Assembly: GCF_001399685.1 (NCBI RefSeq)
Contig: NZ_JTHN01000127.1
Span: 1-46,310 of the forward strand
Length of the DNA: 46,310 nucleotides
Direction of reading: 5' to 3'
Origin: Paenibacillus sp. A3
Lineage (GTDB): Bacteria > Bacillota > Bacilli > Paenibacillales > NBRC-103111
Position numbers and translations under genes: made by a program. The notes under the pieces were generated by a model. The model had not been told where the DNA came from. It saw nothing but the letters and a program-made list of their open reading frames with translations, and ran no database searches. Positions 24,011 to 33,928 of this stretch are shown here, in pieces; the stretch's first letter is position 1; each line of letters opens with the position of its first letter.

Positions 24011-25165
24011 CTATTTAAAATGCTTGGCAATTTCACGAACCGCATAGAGCAGTTGATCCGTTTCCTGTTCCGTCGTAAAGCAGCCGACACTAGCCCTTAC
24101 GGCTCCGCGTTCCAATGTACCGACCATCTCATGAGCAAGCGGCGTACAATGGAAACCGGCCCGAACGGCAATATGAAACGATTGATCCAGGATGAAAGCG
24201 ACTTCGGACGAATCGGCGCCGGCGATGGTAAAGGCAATAATTCCTGTTTTATTTTGCCCGATTTGCGGCCCTAAAATGGTTACTCCATCAATTTCCATCA
24301 ACCCGTTCATGATCCTTTGGGTGAGCTTCCATTCTTTCGCGTGAATTTGCTCTACCGTTTGCTTGTGTATGTACTTCACGCCTTCCACAAGTCCTGCAAC
24401 ACCTACCGTATTTTGCGTTCCGGCTTCATACCGGTCCGGACGAACATCGGGCTGCTCCGCAGCTTCGGATTGACTACCGGTACCTCCGTGCAGCAGCGGC
24501 TCCAGATCGATCTCAGGATCGATATACAGTCCGCCCGTTCCTTGCGGCCCCAGTAAGCCCTTGTGTCCTGGAAAAGCAAGCATATGAATGCCCAGCTTCT
24601 GCACATCGACCTCCATCGTCCCGGCCGTTTGCGCAGCATCAACCAGCAGCTTAATATGATGGTCTCTGCTCAGCTGTCCCAATTCCTCGATCGGCATAAT
24701 ACTCCCTAACAGATTGGAGCTGTGCGTGCTTACAATCAAACTTGTTTGGCGTGTGATTTCGCGACGAACATCGTCCAGGCTCAGCCGCCCTTGCTCGTCT
24801 GTTTTCACATAGGTCACCTGAACATTTTTCGTTCGCTTCAAATATTCCAAGGGTCTTCTTACGGAATTGTGCTCGACGGCCGTGCACAGAATGTGATCTC
24901 CTTCTTTGACGAACCCTTTAATGGCCAGATTCAAGGCGAAGGTCGTATTGAGAGCATATGCGATATCGTTAGGGTTTTTGATATTGAACAGCTTGGCCAG
25001 CTGCTTTCGCCCTTCGAACAATACGCGACTCGCTTTAACAGCCAGTTCATGACTGCCTCTCCCCGGATTGGCAGCAAACTGTTCCATGCAATCATGCATC
25101 GCTTTCAACACTTCGGGCGGCTTCGGCCAAGAGGACGCCGCATGATCCAAGTAGATGACCGACAT
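24011..25165 (-). CDS. Cysteine desulfurase-family aminotransferase (class V)
   Basis: A 384-residue PLP enzyme of the NifS/SufS-type group. It would take sulfur from cysteine to give alanine and a persulfide. PLP ligands are visible: the Schiff-base Lys202 in GHKGLLGP, Asp176 and Gln179 in DAAQTAG. The catalytic cysteine is Cys340 in AGFHCTPLA. The length is that of the shorter family members. It is most likely a stand-alone desulfurase whose acceptor is unknown. AGAGGTGAG precedes the ATG. The upstream gap carries a striking inverted repeat over an extended -10 promoter. Confidence 0.9.
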   Translation of the reverse strand: MSVIYLDHAASSWPKPPEVLKAMHDCMEQFAANPGRGSHELAVKASRVLFEGRKQLAKLFNIKNPNDIAYALNTTFALNLAIKGFVKEGDHILCTAVEHNSVRRPLEYLKRTKNVQVTYVKTDEQGRLSLDDVRREITRQTSLIVSTHSSNLLGSIMPIEELGQLSRDHHIKLLVDAAQTAGTMEVDVQKLGIHMLAFPGHKGLLGPQGTGGLYIDPEIDLEPLLHGGTGSQSEAAEQPDVRPDRYEAGTQNTVGVAGLVEGVKYIHKQTVEQIHAKEWKLTQRIMNGLMEIDGVTILGPQIGQNKTGIIAFTIAGADSSEVAFILDQSFHIAVRAGFHCTPLAHEMVGTLERGAVRASVGCFTTEQETDQLLYAVREIAKHFK

Positions 25166-25206
25166 TTGTTCTCACCTCTACTGTCAATTCAGATCCGTTA
25201 CATAAA

Positions 25207-25260
25207 TATAGCATACCTAGTTTAACCTGTACTTATCAGGCATGACCCGGGTATGCTATA
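25207..25260 (-). promoter_or_regulatory. Inverted repeat over the desulfurase promoter
   Basis: TATAGCATAC (25207-25216) and GTATGCTATA (25251-25260) are perfect inverted copies 44 bases centre to centre. A short inner hairpin CCTG/CAGG lies at 25226-25240. On the minus strand the left copy carries TGCTATATT, an extended -10. No T-run follows, so it is not a simple terminator. Confidence 0.5.
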
Positions 25261-25269
25261 CCATCATGG

Positions 25270-26130
25270 TTAGGAAGTTTTCCCTTGGAGCAGCTCCAAC
25301 AGACGATCCAAATCATCTTTTGAATAATACAATAACTCGATCTTCCCTTTGTTATTGCTGTGTTTGATTTTAACCGTCGTCCGGTACATTTCTCTCAAGC
25401 TTTCTTCCAATTGATTAATGTACGGGTCTTTACGCTTCGGCTTCAGCTTCATCTTTTTCGAATCCGCTTTTTCTTCCAACTTTTTTACTTCCTCTTCAAG
25501 CTCGCGAACACTCCATTGCTCTTTTATCGCGGTATCGGCTAAAGCTTTAATGACCTTTTTATCCTTCAGGCCTACGATCGCTTTGGCGTGTCCCATCGAT
25601 AATGTTCCACGTGAAACATATTCTTTAACTTCTTCCGGAAGCTGCAGCAGGCGAAGAAAGTTTGCAATGTGCGAACGGCTCTTCCCTACCTTTAAGGATA
25701 GCTCTTCCTGCGTCAGCTTGAATTGATCGATCAATGCTTGATAAGCTATCGCGATTTCCAAAGCATTCAAATCTTCGCGTTGGACGTTTTCGATTAACGC
25801 AATTTCCATAACCTGCTGATCGCTGAACTTTTTCACAACTGCAGGTATCGTCGGTTTTCCGCAAACTTGAGAAGCACGGAATCTTCGCTCGCCGGCAATA
25901 ATTTCATATCCTTTAAGAACGCTGCGAACGATGATCGGCTGAATGACACCATGCTCTTTAATCGAATCAGCCAATTCCTGAATCGTCTCATCGTTGAAAT
26001 TGCGTCTAGGCTGATATGGGTTTGGCCGAAGCTGCGCCAATGGAATTTCTACTACTTTGTCGTCTTCGTTAATGCTCAATGCAGGCAACAGTGCATCCAG
26101 TCCTTTACCTAAACCAATTTTTTTGCTCAA
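25270..26130 (-). CDS. parB: ParB/Spo0J chromosome-segregation protein
   Basis: A 286-residue ParB. The N-terminal MSKKIGLGKGLDALLP binds and stimulates ParA. The CTPase/clamp domain has the GERRFRAS motif and NPYQPR segment, a helix-turn-helix region binds parS, and the C-terminal dimerisation domain is Lys/Glu-rich. It loads at parS and spreads as a clamp to condense the origin. Its own gene contains a perfect parS (25603-25618). The start is TTG at 26130, overlapping the parA stop (TTGA), with AAGGAAGTG upstream. B. subtilis Spo0J also counteracts Soj effects on DnaA and sporulation. Confidence 0.97.
   Translation of the reverse strand: MSKKIGLGKGLDALLPALSINEDDKVVEIPLAQLRPNPYQPRRNFNDETIQELADSIKEHGVIQPIIVRSVLKGYEIIAGERRFRASQVCGKPTIPAVVKKFSDQQVMEIALIENVQREDLNALEIAIAYQALIDQFKLTQEELSLKVGKSRSHIANFLRLLQLPEEVKEYVSRGTLSMGHAKAIVGLKDKKVIKALADTAIKEQWSVRELEEEVKKLEEKADSKKMKLKPKRKDPYINQLEESLREMYRTTVKIKHSNNKGKIELLYYSKDDLDRLLELLQGKTS
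25603..25618. other. parS site 1
   Basis: TGTTCCACGTGAAACA, the classical 16-base parS without mismatch, inside parB. Confidence 0.97.
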
Positions 26131-26885
26131 AGTGCGATCACTTCCTTTGCCAACTCCAAGTATACCTCTGCCCCTTTGGATCTCGGATCATACGTAATGA
26201 TCGGTTGACCGTGACTGGGAGCCTCACTCAATCTGATATTTCTTGGTATGATTGTCTGATACACCTTCTGTTGGAAGTACTTTTTCACTTCCTCGATGAC
26301 CTGCATGCCCAAGTTCGTTCTCGCATCGAACATGGTCAACAGCACGCCTTCAATTTGCAGCGTCGTATTGAGATGCTTTTGAACCAATCGAACCGTGTTA
26401 AGTAATTGGCTTAATCCTTCCAAAGCATAATATTCACATTGAATAGGAATAATTACCGAGTCAGCAGCCGTTAACGAATTGACAGTCAAGATCCCCAAGG
26501 AAGGCGGACAATCGATCAAAATGTAGTCGAACATATGTTTGACAAGCTGCAGTGATTTTTTTAAGCGCAGTTCCCTGGAGATGGTTGGAACAAGTTCAAT
26601 TTCCGCACCGGCCAATTGAATGGTAGCCGGTATGATTTTCAAATTTTCCAAGGCCGTGTCGGCCATAGCTTCTTTCGGATGAATATCGTTAATAAGAACG
26701 TCGTAAATACAGTGAACGACATCTGCTTTATTAATGCCGAGCCCGCTTGTCGTATTTCCTTGCGGATCGATATCGACAAGAAGCACTTTCTTTCCCAAGG
26801 ATGCCAATGATGCGCCTAAGTTGACGGATGTCGTTGTTTTGCCAACCCCACCCTTCTGGTTGGTTATGGCGATGATTTTAGCCAA
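26127..26885 (-). CDS. parA: ParA/Soj ATPase
   Basis: A 252-residue ParA/MinD-type ATPase. The deviant Walker A is NQKGGVGKTTTSVN. The second acidic motif is in LLVDIDPQGNTTSGLG, with a DCPPSLG switch. It binds DNA as an ATP sandwich dimer and drives origin movement with ParB; in B. subtilis Soj also controls DnaA. Start is TTG at 26885 with GAGGTG eight bases upstream; the product begins MAKIIAITNQKGGVGKT. It overlaps parB by four bases. Confidence 0.97.
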   Translation of the reverse strand: MAKIIAITNQKGGVGKTTTSVNLGASLASLGKKVLLVDIDPQGNTTSGLGINKADVVHCIYDVLINDIHPKEAMADTALENLKIIPATIQLAGAEIELVPTISRELRLKKSLQLVKHMFDYILIDCPPSLGILTVNSLTAADSVIIPIQCEYYALEGLSQLLNTVRLVQKHLNTTLQIEGVLLTMFDARTNLGMQVIEEVKKYFQQKVYQTIIPRNIRLSEAPSHGQPIITYDPRSKGAEVYLELAKEVIAL

Positions 26886-26980
26886 AATCTGTTCACCTCA
26901 AATAATAAAAACTAGAGTAAATACGATACTTTCGAGGAGTCGAATAGAAGACATACAATTAGCGACAGTAGCGAAAAAAA

Positions 26981-27017
26981 AGAATCATTGGAGAGCTTCA
27001 TTCCCTCCCCAATGATC
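26981..27017 (-). terminator. Hairpin and T-run upstream of parA
   Basis: On the minus strand ATCATTGG pairs with CCAATGAT through a long loop holding a GAG/CTC extension, then TCTTTTTTTT. It sits about 100 bases before the parA start, so it could end readthrough from noc or act as an attenuator. Confidence 0.55.
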
Positions 27018-27320
27018 GGTTGGTAAGAAAAGCTTCAAATCGAAGCCTTTTCGAGGAAAATACGTTCGTGCCTCAGCCAAAGCTTTTCCAGTAAAGATAG
27101 AATGCTCTATGAAACTCAAACATTCTCATCATAACAGAAAAACTTAAATCGAAGTCATGTCAAAGATGCCCTGAACCCATTCAAATCAACTTGAAGCAGC
27201 AGATAACGAACCTACACCCATCATATCTACACAACTATTATGCTGTGTACCATAAAAACCAGACTATCACTATCAGAAATTCATAGATGCTTTTGCGAGA
27301 TATGTATTCTGACAGCTAAA
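27018..27320. other. AT-rich gap between noc and parA, no gene seen
   Basis: About 300 AT-rich bases between the two terminators. No open frame over about 60 codons, no tRNA and no promoter worth naming. A small GCTTC/GAAGC hairpin with a CTTTT tail is at about 27030-27045. Confidence 0.4.
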
Positions 27321-27341
27321 CAAAAGCCTCATTCGAGGCTT
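27321..27341 (-). terminator. Terminator of noc
   Basis: AAGCCTC/GAGGCTT stem with a four-base loop, then TTTTG on the minus strand, about 23 bases past the noc stop. Confidence 0.7.
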
Positions 27342-27363
27342 CAATAAATCTCTACTCTCTATT

Positions 27364-28185
27364 TTACCGCTTTGGAATCCGAATTACAATCTCATAGTGA
27401 TCTTCGTGATCCTGTTCCGTCGTATTGATCGGAAGGCCGGATGAAGTCACCATATCCACCGATTGACGAATCGTGTTCAGGGCTAACCGTACATCTTTGG
27501 AGAACGAAACTCGTTTTGTCTTGCTATTTTTAATTTTCGCCGCTTCCTTCAAAAAGGCGATTCTCGCTTCGGTTTGCTTTACGTTCAGTTCCTTGCTTAC
27601 AATATCCTCCAGAACGCGCAATTGCTGTTCCTCTTGATCCAAGGCTAACAATGCCCTGGCGTGCCGTTCCGTAATTTTCCGTTCCATCAACGCATTTTTC
27701 ACCGGTTCGCTCAGCTGAAGAAGCCGGATCTTGTTTGCAATCGTCGATTGACTTTTCCCAAGGCGCTGAGCCAGACTTTCCTGCGTCAAGCTGTGCAGAT
27801 CGATCAACTGCTGGTAAGCTATCGCTTCCTCGATCGCAGTCAAGCCTTCTCGCTGCAAATTCTCGATCAGAGCAATAGATGCCGCTTGCGAATCGTTAAA
27901 ATCGCGAATAATAGCCGGGATTGTTTCATTCCCCAGCTTTTTGACAGCGCGCCACCTGCGTTCCCCGGCAATTAATTCGTAGCGATTGTTCCGAAGACGC
28001 ACAACAATCGGCTGAATAACACCATGTGTCTTAATCGTTTGACACAGTTCATCAATCCGCTCATCGTCAAATATCGTTCGAGGTTGGTATGGACTTGGAA
28101 CGATGTCATTGACAGGAACATTTTTCACTTCGTCAGTCGGCGCTTTTTCAGCAAAACCAAACAATTTTGAGATTTGTTCCTTCAT
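27364..28185 (-). CDS. noc: Nucleoid occlusion protein Noc
   Basis: A 273-residue ParB paralogue that blocks FtsZ assembly over the chromosome by binding NBS sites and the membrane. The N-terminal [14 protein letters not shown] is the amphipathic membrane-targeting helix of Noc, which ParB lacks. Then come [17 protein letters not shown], the GERRWRA motif, the helix-turn-helix ([27 protein letters not shown]) and the Noc-type C-terminus ending EIVIRIPKR. The frame opens at 28257, but only the ATG at 28185 gives this N-terminus, with GGTGG upstream. It is separate from parAB and follows rsmG, as in B. subtilis. Confidence 0.96.
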   Translation of the reverse strand: MKEQISKLFGFAEKAPTDEVKNVPVNDIVPSPYQPRTIFDDERIDELCQTIKTHGVIQPIVVRLRNNRYELIAGERRWRAVKKLGNETIPAIIRDFNDSQAASIALIENLQREGLTAIEEAIAYQQLIDLHSLTQESLAQRLGKSQSTIANKIRLLQLSEPVKNALMERKITERHARALLALDQEEQQLRVLEDIVSKELNVKQTEARIAFLKEAAKIKNSKTKRVSFSKDVRLALNTIRQSVDMVTSSGLPINTTEQDHEDHYEIVIRIPKR

Positions 28186-28324
28186 TACGATAACCACCCG
28201 ATCTTTTTCACCGATAATGAATCTCCACTCTATAAACAATTCTCCAAATATGCCCAAAATCCTGCAAAAGTCTCCGAAGAAGTTTATTATTGTCTCTCAC
28301 AAAAAGAAGCCGCCTGCTCCAAAA

Positions 28325-28340
28325 TGTTCCACGTGGAACA
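28325..28340. other. parS site 2
   Basis: TGTTCCACGTGGAACA, a fully symmetric parS variant, three bases past the rsmG stop and upstream of noc. Confidence 0.92.
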
Positions 28341-28343
28341 CCA

Positions 28344-29066
28344 TCAAACTAGCGGCGTTTTCAAAGGAGTTCCCGCTTTTCTGGGATACTTTTTGGGAGT
28401 TGGAGCTGTCTTTTCTATATCGATAATGTGTCTAGTCGATTCTTCCAAAGGAAGCTGAAAACGATATGTATGGTTCCATTTACCTTTTAACTCTTTAAGG
28501 CTAAGTGCCGCTTCCTCTAGCTCCACTTGAACGCCCTGCCCTTTCATGGCAGCAAACCTCCCACCAGATTTCACGAATGGAAGACAAAATTCGTTAAGAA
28601 CAGCTAGCCGGGCAACAGCCCTCGCGGTGGCAAGATCGTAACGGTCCCGATGTTCAGACATACGCGCAACATCTTCCGCACGTCCATGAATAAACCGCAC
28701 ATCCGTTAATCCTAGCGTATTTCCCAGATGCGTTAAAAACTGTATACGCTTATTGAGTGAATCGACGATCGTGACGTGTAATTGAGGATAGACAATCTTC
28801 AAAGGAATGCTCGGAAATCCGGCTCCCGATCCGATATCCGCAACGGAACGAATGTGTTCCATCGGAATAAAAAAAGATACAGAGAGAGAATCATAAAAAT
28901 GTTTTACGTACACTTGTTCTCTCTCTGTAATCCCCGTCAAATTCATTCGCTCGTTCCATTCGACGAGCTCCCGGTAATAGAGCTCGAACTGATGAAGCTG
29001 CGCTTCCGTCAGTTCGATGCCCTTCTCTTTTAACAGTTCGGTAAATTGTTGTTGTACGGCGTCCAT
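28344..29066 (-). CDS. rsmG: 16S rRNA m7G527 methyltransferase RsmG
   Basis: A 240-residue SAM-dependent methyltransferase. The GxGxG-type motif is ADIGSGAGFPSIPL, and FYDSL, VDSLNKR and TARAVARL follow as in the family. It methylates G527 of 16S rRNA in the streptomycin-binding region. The open frame runs up to 29306, but the ATG at 29066 is one base after the mnmG stop (TAA at 29068-29070), has AGAGG nearby and starts MDAVQQQFTELL. It is part of the mnmE-mnmG-rsmG block. Confidence 0.96.
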   Translation of the reverse strand: MDAVQQQFTELLKEKGIELTEAQLHQFELYYRELVEWNERMNLTGITEREQVYVKHFYDSLSVSFFIPMEHIRSVADIGSGAGFPSIPLKIVYPQLHVTIVDSLNKRIQFLTHLGNTLGLTDVRFIHGRAEDVARMSEHRDRYDLATARAVARLAVLNEFCLPFVKSGGRFAAMKGQGVQVELEEAALSLKELKGKWNHTYRFQLPLEESTRHIIDIEKTAPTPKKYPRKAGTPLKTPLV

Positions 29067-29067
29067 A

Positions 29068-30957
29068 TTATCCTCTGGCTGCAACGACTTTATTGTAATG
29101 CTCCAAGTGCACAAGCAAAATGGAGATGTCCGCAGGCGTAACTCCGCCAATACGGGACGCTTGACCGATCGAAATCGGGCGGATTTTCGCCAGCTTTTGT
29201 TTCGCTTCGGTGGCGATTCCGTGAATTTCATCGTAAATGATGTCGTCCGGAATCCGTTTTTTCTCCATCTTCCGAAGCCGTTCCACCTGTGCAAGCTGCT
29301 TCTCAATATAGCCGCTGTATTTCACTTGAATTTCAACCTGCTCCTTCATGTCCTCCGTCAGCTCGTAGGGAGCCGGAGAAATGCCATGAATGTGCTCGTA
29401 CGTCACTTCCGGCCGGCGGAGCAAAGACAACAGATCGATGGAGTTGTTCAGTTCGGCGCTGCCGAGTGAAGCAAGCATCGCTTGAACCTCCGGCGTCGGT
29501 TTCGTCTTTGTCGTTTTGAGCCGTTCAAGCTCGGCTTCGACAAGACGTACTTTCTCCTGATAACGCGCATACCGCTCTTCCGTTATCAGCCCGATATCAT
29601 AACCGATCCGGGTCAACCGCAGATCCGCATTGTCGTGGCGAAGCAGCAAACGGTACTCGGCACGCGACGTCAGCAGGCGGTAAGGCTCGTTCGTCCCTTT
29701 CGTCACCAAGTCGTCGATCATCACGCCGATGTAAGCTTCGGAACGATCCAGAACAACCGGTTCCTTCCCTTGCACTTTGCGGGCCGCATTGATTCCAGCC
29801 ATAATCCCTTGTCCTGCCGCCTCTTCGTAGCCGGAGGTGCCGTTAATTTGTCCGGCAGTAAACAGCCCGTCGATCACCTTCGTTTCAAGCGACGGCTTCA
29901 ACTGCGTTGGAATCACGGCATCGTACTCGATCGCATATCCGGTACGCATCATTTCGACCTTCTCCAGCCCCGGAATCGAGCGGAGAATTTGCAGCTGCAC
30001 ATCTTCAGGCATGCTCGTAGAGAGCCCTTGTACGTAGTACTCCTTCGTATTGCGGCCTTCCGGCTCCAAGAAAATTTGGTGCTTCGGCTTGTCGCTGAAG
30101 CGTACGATCTTATCTTCGATGGATGGGCAGTATCTCGGTCCCGTTCCTTCGATCGCTCCGGAGAACATCGGAGCCCGGTGCAAATTATCATTGATGATTT
30201 GGTGCGTTTCCTCCGACGTATACGTCAACCAGCACGGCAGCTGATTCGGCACTTCCTCGGTCGTATCGTAGGAGAAAAACTTCGGTTTCTCGTCCCCGGG
30301 CTGAATCGACGTTTTGCTAAAATCGATCGTATCCTCATGCACCCGCGGCGGCGTCCCCGTCTTAAAGCGAACCAGTTCCAGACCGTGCTTGCGCAGATTT
30401 TCCGACAGCTTGACGGCCGGCTGCTGGTTGTTCGGTCCGCTCTCGTACATCAGCTCGCCCATAATGATCTTGCCGCGCAGATACGTACCGGTCGTCAGTA
30501 CGACCGTTTTTCCCATATATACGGCGCCGCTTTTCGTAACGACACCCTTGCACACGCCGTCCTCGATGATCAGCTCTTCCACCATACCTTGACGAAGCGT
30601 CAAGCGGTCCTGCTTCTCAATCGTTTCTTTCATGGCGTGTTGGTACAAAAATTTATCGGCTTGCGCCCGCAAAGCATGCACAGCCGGTCCTTTCCCCGTG
30701 TTCAGCATGCGCATTTGAATATACGTTTTGTCGATGTTTCGACCCATTTCACCGCCGAGGGCATCGATTTCGCGCACAACATGCCCTTTCGCCGGTCCGC
30801 CGACGGAAGGGTTGCACGGCATAAAAGCAATCATATCCAGATTGATCGTAAGCAGCAGCGTCTCACAGCCCATCCGGGCCGCCGCCAAAGCCGCTTCACT
30901 GCCGGCATGGCCGGCACCGATCACAATGACATCATATTGACCTGCAGTGTAAGTCAT
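29068..30957 (-). CDS. mnmG: tRNA modification enzyme MnmG (GidA)
   Basis: A 629-residue FAD protein that, with MnmE, adds a carboxymethylaminomethyl group to the wobble uridine of several tRNAs. The N-terminal dinucleotide-binding motif is [19 protein letters not shown]. The RxGTPPR-type segment FKTGTPPRV and the C-terminal helical domain that binds MnmE are present. Length and order (downstream of mnmE, upstream of rsmG) match the family. TTAGGAGG is upstream of the ATG. Confidence 0.98.
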   Translation of the reverse strand: MTYTAGQYDVIVIGAGHAGSEAALAAARMGCETLLLTINLDMIAFMPCNPSVGGPAKGHVVREIDALGGEMGRNIDKTYIQMRMLNTGKGPAVHALRAQADKFLYQHAMKETIEKQDRLTLRQGMVEELIIEDGVCKGVVTKSGAVYMGKTVVLTTGTYLRGKIIMGELMYESGPNNQQPAVKLSENLRKHGLELVRFKTGTPPRVHEDTIDFSKTSIQPGDEKPKFFSYDTTEEVPNQLPCWLTYTSEETHQIINDNLHRAPMFSGAIEGTGPRYCPSIEDKIVRFSDKPKHQIFLEPEGRNTKEYYVQGLSTSMPEDVQLQILRSIPGLEKVEMMRTGYAIEYDAVIPTQLKPSLETKVIDGLFTAGQINGTSGYEEAAGQGIMAGINAARKVQGKEPVVLDRSEAYIGVMIDDLVTKGTNEPYRLLTSRAEYRLLLRHDNADLRLTRIGYDIGLITEERYARYQEKVRLVEAELERLKTTKTKPTPEVQAMLASLGSAELNNSIDLLSLLRRPEVTYEHIHGISPAPYELTEDMKEQVEIQVKYSGYIEKQLAQVERLRKMEKKRIPDDIIYDEIHGIATEAKQKLAKIRPISIGQASRIGGVTPADISILLVHLEHYNKVVAARG

Positions 30958-30987
30958 TCTTCCAACCTCCTAACCCTTTCCGAGAAG

Positions 30988-32364
30988 TTATTTACCCAAA
31001 CAAAATTGCGAAAAAATCTGATCTATTAACGATTCGCTTACCGAGTCCCCAATAATTTCCCCCAGGTGCTCCCAAGCGTTACGAATGTCGATTTGAATCA
31101 TATCGATCGGCACGAAAGCCTCCGTTGCTTCGTGTGCTTCCGTCAGAGCCGATCTCGCCTGCTTCAGCAGATGAATGTGACGAGCGTTGCTCACATAAGT
31201 CAGGTCACTTGATTCTACCTGACCGCTGAAAAAAATACTAGCTATAGCTTTTTCCAAGTCAGCGATGCCCTGCTGGGCAAGCAGCGACATCCGCACAACC
31301 CGGTCCTCGCCGAACGCTTCCTTCAAAGCTTCTTCCTCAATATGCTGCGGAAGATCCTGCTTGTTGATAATCGCGATCACCTGACGGTCCTTCAGCTGGT
31401 CGATCAGCACATACTCATCCGGCTGCAGCCGCTCCGCCCCATTGCATACGAACAGGATCAGATCCGCGTCCGACAGCGCCTGACGCGACTTCTCCACACC
31501 GATCTGCTCGACCAGATCCGACGTTTCCCGAATCCCGGCCGTATCAAGCAGCTTGAGCGGAATGCCGTTCACATGCACATACTCCTCCACCACATCGCGG
31601 GTCGTCCCGGCAATCTCGGTGACAATGGCCCGCTCTTCCTGCGCCAGCGTATTGAGCAGCGACGATTTGCCGACATTCGGCCGGCCGACGATCGCGGTAA
31701 CCAGACCTTCCCGCAAAATCTTGCCCTGCTGGGCCGTGGTCAGCATACGCTCGATATCCGACAGCGCGTCCGCACATTTCTCTTTAATAAAAGCGTTCGT
31801 CATCTCTTCCACATCGTGCTCAGGGTAGTCGATATTGACCTCGATGTGCGCCATCAGCTCGACCAGCCGGTGACGAAGCTCCTTGATCGTTTTCGATAAG
31901 CTGCCCTCCGACTGCTTGAGCGCGATGCGAAACGCCCGGTCCGACTTGGCGCGGATCAGGTCGATGACCGCCTCCGCTTGGGACAAGTCGATGCGGCCGT
32001 TTAGAAAGGCGCGCTTTGTGAACTCGCCCGGTTCGGCAAGCCGCGCTCCGTGCTCCAGCAGCAGATCCAGCACCTTCCGCACCGAGACGAAGCCCCCGTG
32101 ACAGCTGATTTCAACTACGTCTTCCTTCGTAAACGACCGCGGTGCCCGCATCACCGTCACGAGCGATTCCTCCACCCGGGCGCCGGTTTCCGGATCGCGA
32201 ATATAGCCGTAATTCACCGTATGCGTCGGCACATCCGCGAGCTTCGCTTTCCCTGTAAAAATTTTATCGCACACGGGTACCGCTTCATCGCCGCTGACGC
32301 GAATGACCGCGATCCCTCCTTCGCCCATCGGGGTGGCAATCGCCGCAATGGTGTCTTGATTCAT
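30988..32364 (-). CDS. mnmE: tRNA modification GTPase MnmE (TrmE)
   Basis: A 458-residue GTPase partner of MnmG. The N-terminal tetrahydrofolate-binding domain starts [22 protein letters not shown]. The central helical domain holds the G domain ([23 protein letters not shown]) in its middle. The C-terminal motif CLGK supplies the essential cysteine for the modification chemistry. AGAGGTG precedes the ATG. A terminator separates it from jag upstream, so it probably has its own promoter. Confidence 0.98.
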   Translation of the reverse strand: MNQDTIAAIATPMGEGGIAVIRVSGDEAVPVCDKIFTGKAKLADVPTHTVNYGYIRDPETGARVEESLVTVMRAPRSFTKEDVVEISCHGGFVSVRKVLDLLLEHGARLAEPGEFTKRAFLNGRIDLSQAEAVIDLIRAKSDRAFRIALKQSEGSLSKTIKELRHRLVELMAHIEVNIDYPEHDVEEMTNAFIKEKCADALSDIERMLTTAQQGKILREGLVTAIVGRPNVGKSSLLNTLAQEERAIVTEIAGTTRDVVEEYVHVNGIPLKLLDTAGIRETSDLVEQIGVEKSRQALSDADLILFVCNGAERLQPDEYVLIDQLKDRQVIAIINKQDLPQHIEEEALKEAFGEDRVVRMSLLAQQGIADLEKAIASIFFSGQVESSDLTYVSNARHIHLLKQARSALTEAHEATEAFVPIDMIQIDIRNAWEHLGEIIGDSVSESLIDQIFSQFCLGK

Positions 32365-32400
32365 GATAGCACCTCTATCTGACTTTCTTCATAATTAAAG

Positions 32401-32438
32401 AAAAAGCAATGAGGTCATTACGGACATGACATCATTGC
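32401..32438 (-). terminator. Terminator between jag and mnmE
   Basis: GCAATGA-GTCAT pairs with ATGAC-TCATTGC on the minus strand, then TTTTTC. It closes the rpmH-rnpA-yidC-jag unit. Confidence 0.8.
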
Positions 32439-32448
32439 AATGTGGCAA

Positions 32449-33066
32449 TCAACGTAAAACGATAACGATTCGGCGGTTCGGCTCGTCTCCGCGGCTGAAC
32501 GTGCGAACCTTGTCGTGCTGCTGCAGCCAAGAGTGAATCACCTTGCGCTCCGCAGGCGACATCGGCTCCAGCACCACTTCCTTGCGCGTCCGGACGACGC
32601 GTTCCGCCAGTCGGTCGGCCAGCTCCTGCAGCGTCTTGGTCCGGCGCTCGCGAAACTGCTCGGCGTCCAGAACGATACGCACATGACGATCCGAAAAGCG
32701 GTTGGCGACAATATTGACCAAGTACTGCAGCGCATCCAGCGTCTGGCCGCGGCGCCCGATCAGCATGCCGAGCTCCGAGCCGTGCAGATGAAGCTGCGTA
32801 CCGTCTTTGTCCTGTTTTTGTTCGATCCGCACATCAAGCTTCATGCTGCGAAGAACTTCCTGCAGGAACGCAACCGCTTCCTCGAGCGCATCGGGCAGCA
32901 GCTCAAGCTCCACCCGGGCGTCCTTCGCCCCGATGAGGCCGAACAAGCCTTTGGAGGGCTGCTCCAGCACGCTGATTTTCACCCGTTCCTCCGGCACGCC
33001 GAGCTGCCCGAGTCCATTTTTGACGGCTTCGTCAATCGTTTTACCCGTAACCACGATTTTCTTCAT
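32449..33066 (-). CDS. jag: Jag/KhpB RNA-binding protein
   Basis: A 205-residue protein with an N-terminal Jag_N domain (VTGKTIDEAVKNGLGQLG), a central KH domain carrying IGRRGQTLDALQYL, and a C-terminal R3H domain (about residues 150-205, LEPMSPAERKVIHSWLQQH). The family binds RNA with KhpA and affects cell elongation and division. It follows yidC on the same strand with a 12-base gap, as spoIIIJ-jag in B. subtilis. AAGGGTG lies upstream of the ATG. Confidence 0.95.
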   Translation of the reverse strand: MKKIVVTGKTIDEAVKNGLGQLGVPEERVKISVLEQPSKGLFGLIGAKDARVELELLPDALEEAVAFLQEVLRSMKLDVRIEQKQDKDGTQLHLHGSELGMLIGRRGQTLDALQYLVNIVANRFSDRHVRIVLDAEQFRERRTKTLQELADRLAERVVRTRKEVVLEPMSPAERKVIHSWLQQHDKVRTFSRGDEPNRRIVIVLR

Positions 33067-33078
33067 ATCATCGCACCC

Positions 33079-33813
33079 TTACTTTTTAGATCCGCCCTTT
33101 TTATTAGGTACACCATAAATAAAGTAAGATTGAACAATGGTGAACAGGTTGCTGTATACCCAGTAAAGCGGCAGCGCCGAAGCGAAATTCATCGCCATCA
33201 CGAAAATAAGAATCGGGAAAATAAACATCAGGCTTTGCATTTGCGGGTTCATTTGCGACGACATCATTTTTTGCTGCAAGTACGTCGTTAGCGCAGCCAG
33301 GAGCGGCAGGATATAATAAGGATCTTTTGTGCCGAGCTGCATCCACAGGAAGGAATGTTCGCCGATGTGATGGTTGCGCATAATCGCGTTGTAAAGCGCA
33401 ATCAAAATCGGCATCTGCACAAGCACCGGAAGACAACCGGCAAGCGGATTGACGCCTTCCTTCTGGAAGAGCTTCATCGTCTCTTCTTGCTGCTTCTTCA
33501 CGTCGTCTTTATGTTTTTCCTTCAACTTCTGCAGTTCCGGTTGCAGTTCCTGCATCCGCTTCGAGCTTTTGTATTGTTTCAACGTCAACGGCAATATAAT
33601 AAGCCGGATAATAATCGTTACGATAAGAATCGATAATCCGTACTGTCCCCCGAACAGGTTAGCGAACCAGTCGAGCGTATTGGCCAGCGGCCCTACGGCA
33701 TACTTGTCCCACATACTGTTGGTCGGGTCGATGGGGGCGTTGGCGGGGCTGCATCCAGCCAGCAGCAGCAATACCGACACGAGCGGTATATATTTCAGTA
33801 ATCGACGCGTCAA
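33079..33813 (-). CDS. yidC: Membrane insertase YidC (OxaA/SpoIIIJ)
   Basis: A 244-residue lipoprotein-type Oxa1 insertase. The N-terminus is a lipoprotein signal with LLLLAGCS at about 16-23, so the mature protein is lipidated at that cysteine. Membrane segments follow at about 57-80, 120-145, 165-185 and 200-225, with a charged hairpin (MQELQPELQKLKEKHKDD) and the QMPILIALYNAI segment. It inserts membrane proteins, alone or after Sec, and in B. subtilis SpoIIIJ is needed for forespore sigma-G activity. The start is TTG at 33813 with GGGAGG upstream. No yidD is seen between rnpA and yidC. Confidence 0.95.
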   Translation of the reverse strand: MTRRLLKYIPLVSVLLLLAGCSPANAPIDPTNSMWDKYAVGPLANTLDWFANLFGGQYGLSILIVTIIIRLIILPLTLKQYKSSKRMQELQPELQKLKEKHKDDVKKQQEETMKLFQKEGVNPLAGCLPVLVQMPILIALYNAIMRNHHIGEHSFLWMQLGTKDPYYILPLLAALTTYLQQKMMSSQMNPQMQSLMFIFPILIFVMAMNFASALPLYWVYSNLFTIVQSYFIYGVPNKKGGSKK

Positions 33814-33928
33814 AAGAGTATCCTCCCAGTATCATCTTTTCCAATAATCAACTATATCATATCTTTGGACACAAAGAAACTGATCCCCGCGAATCACTGG
33901 CCTCGAAGGCAGCGTACCATCGCGAAGC

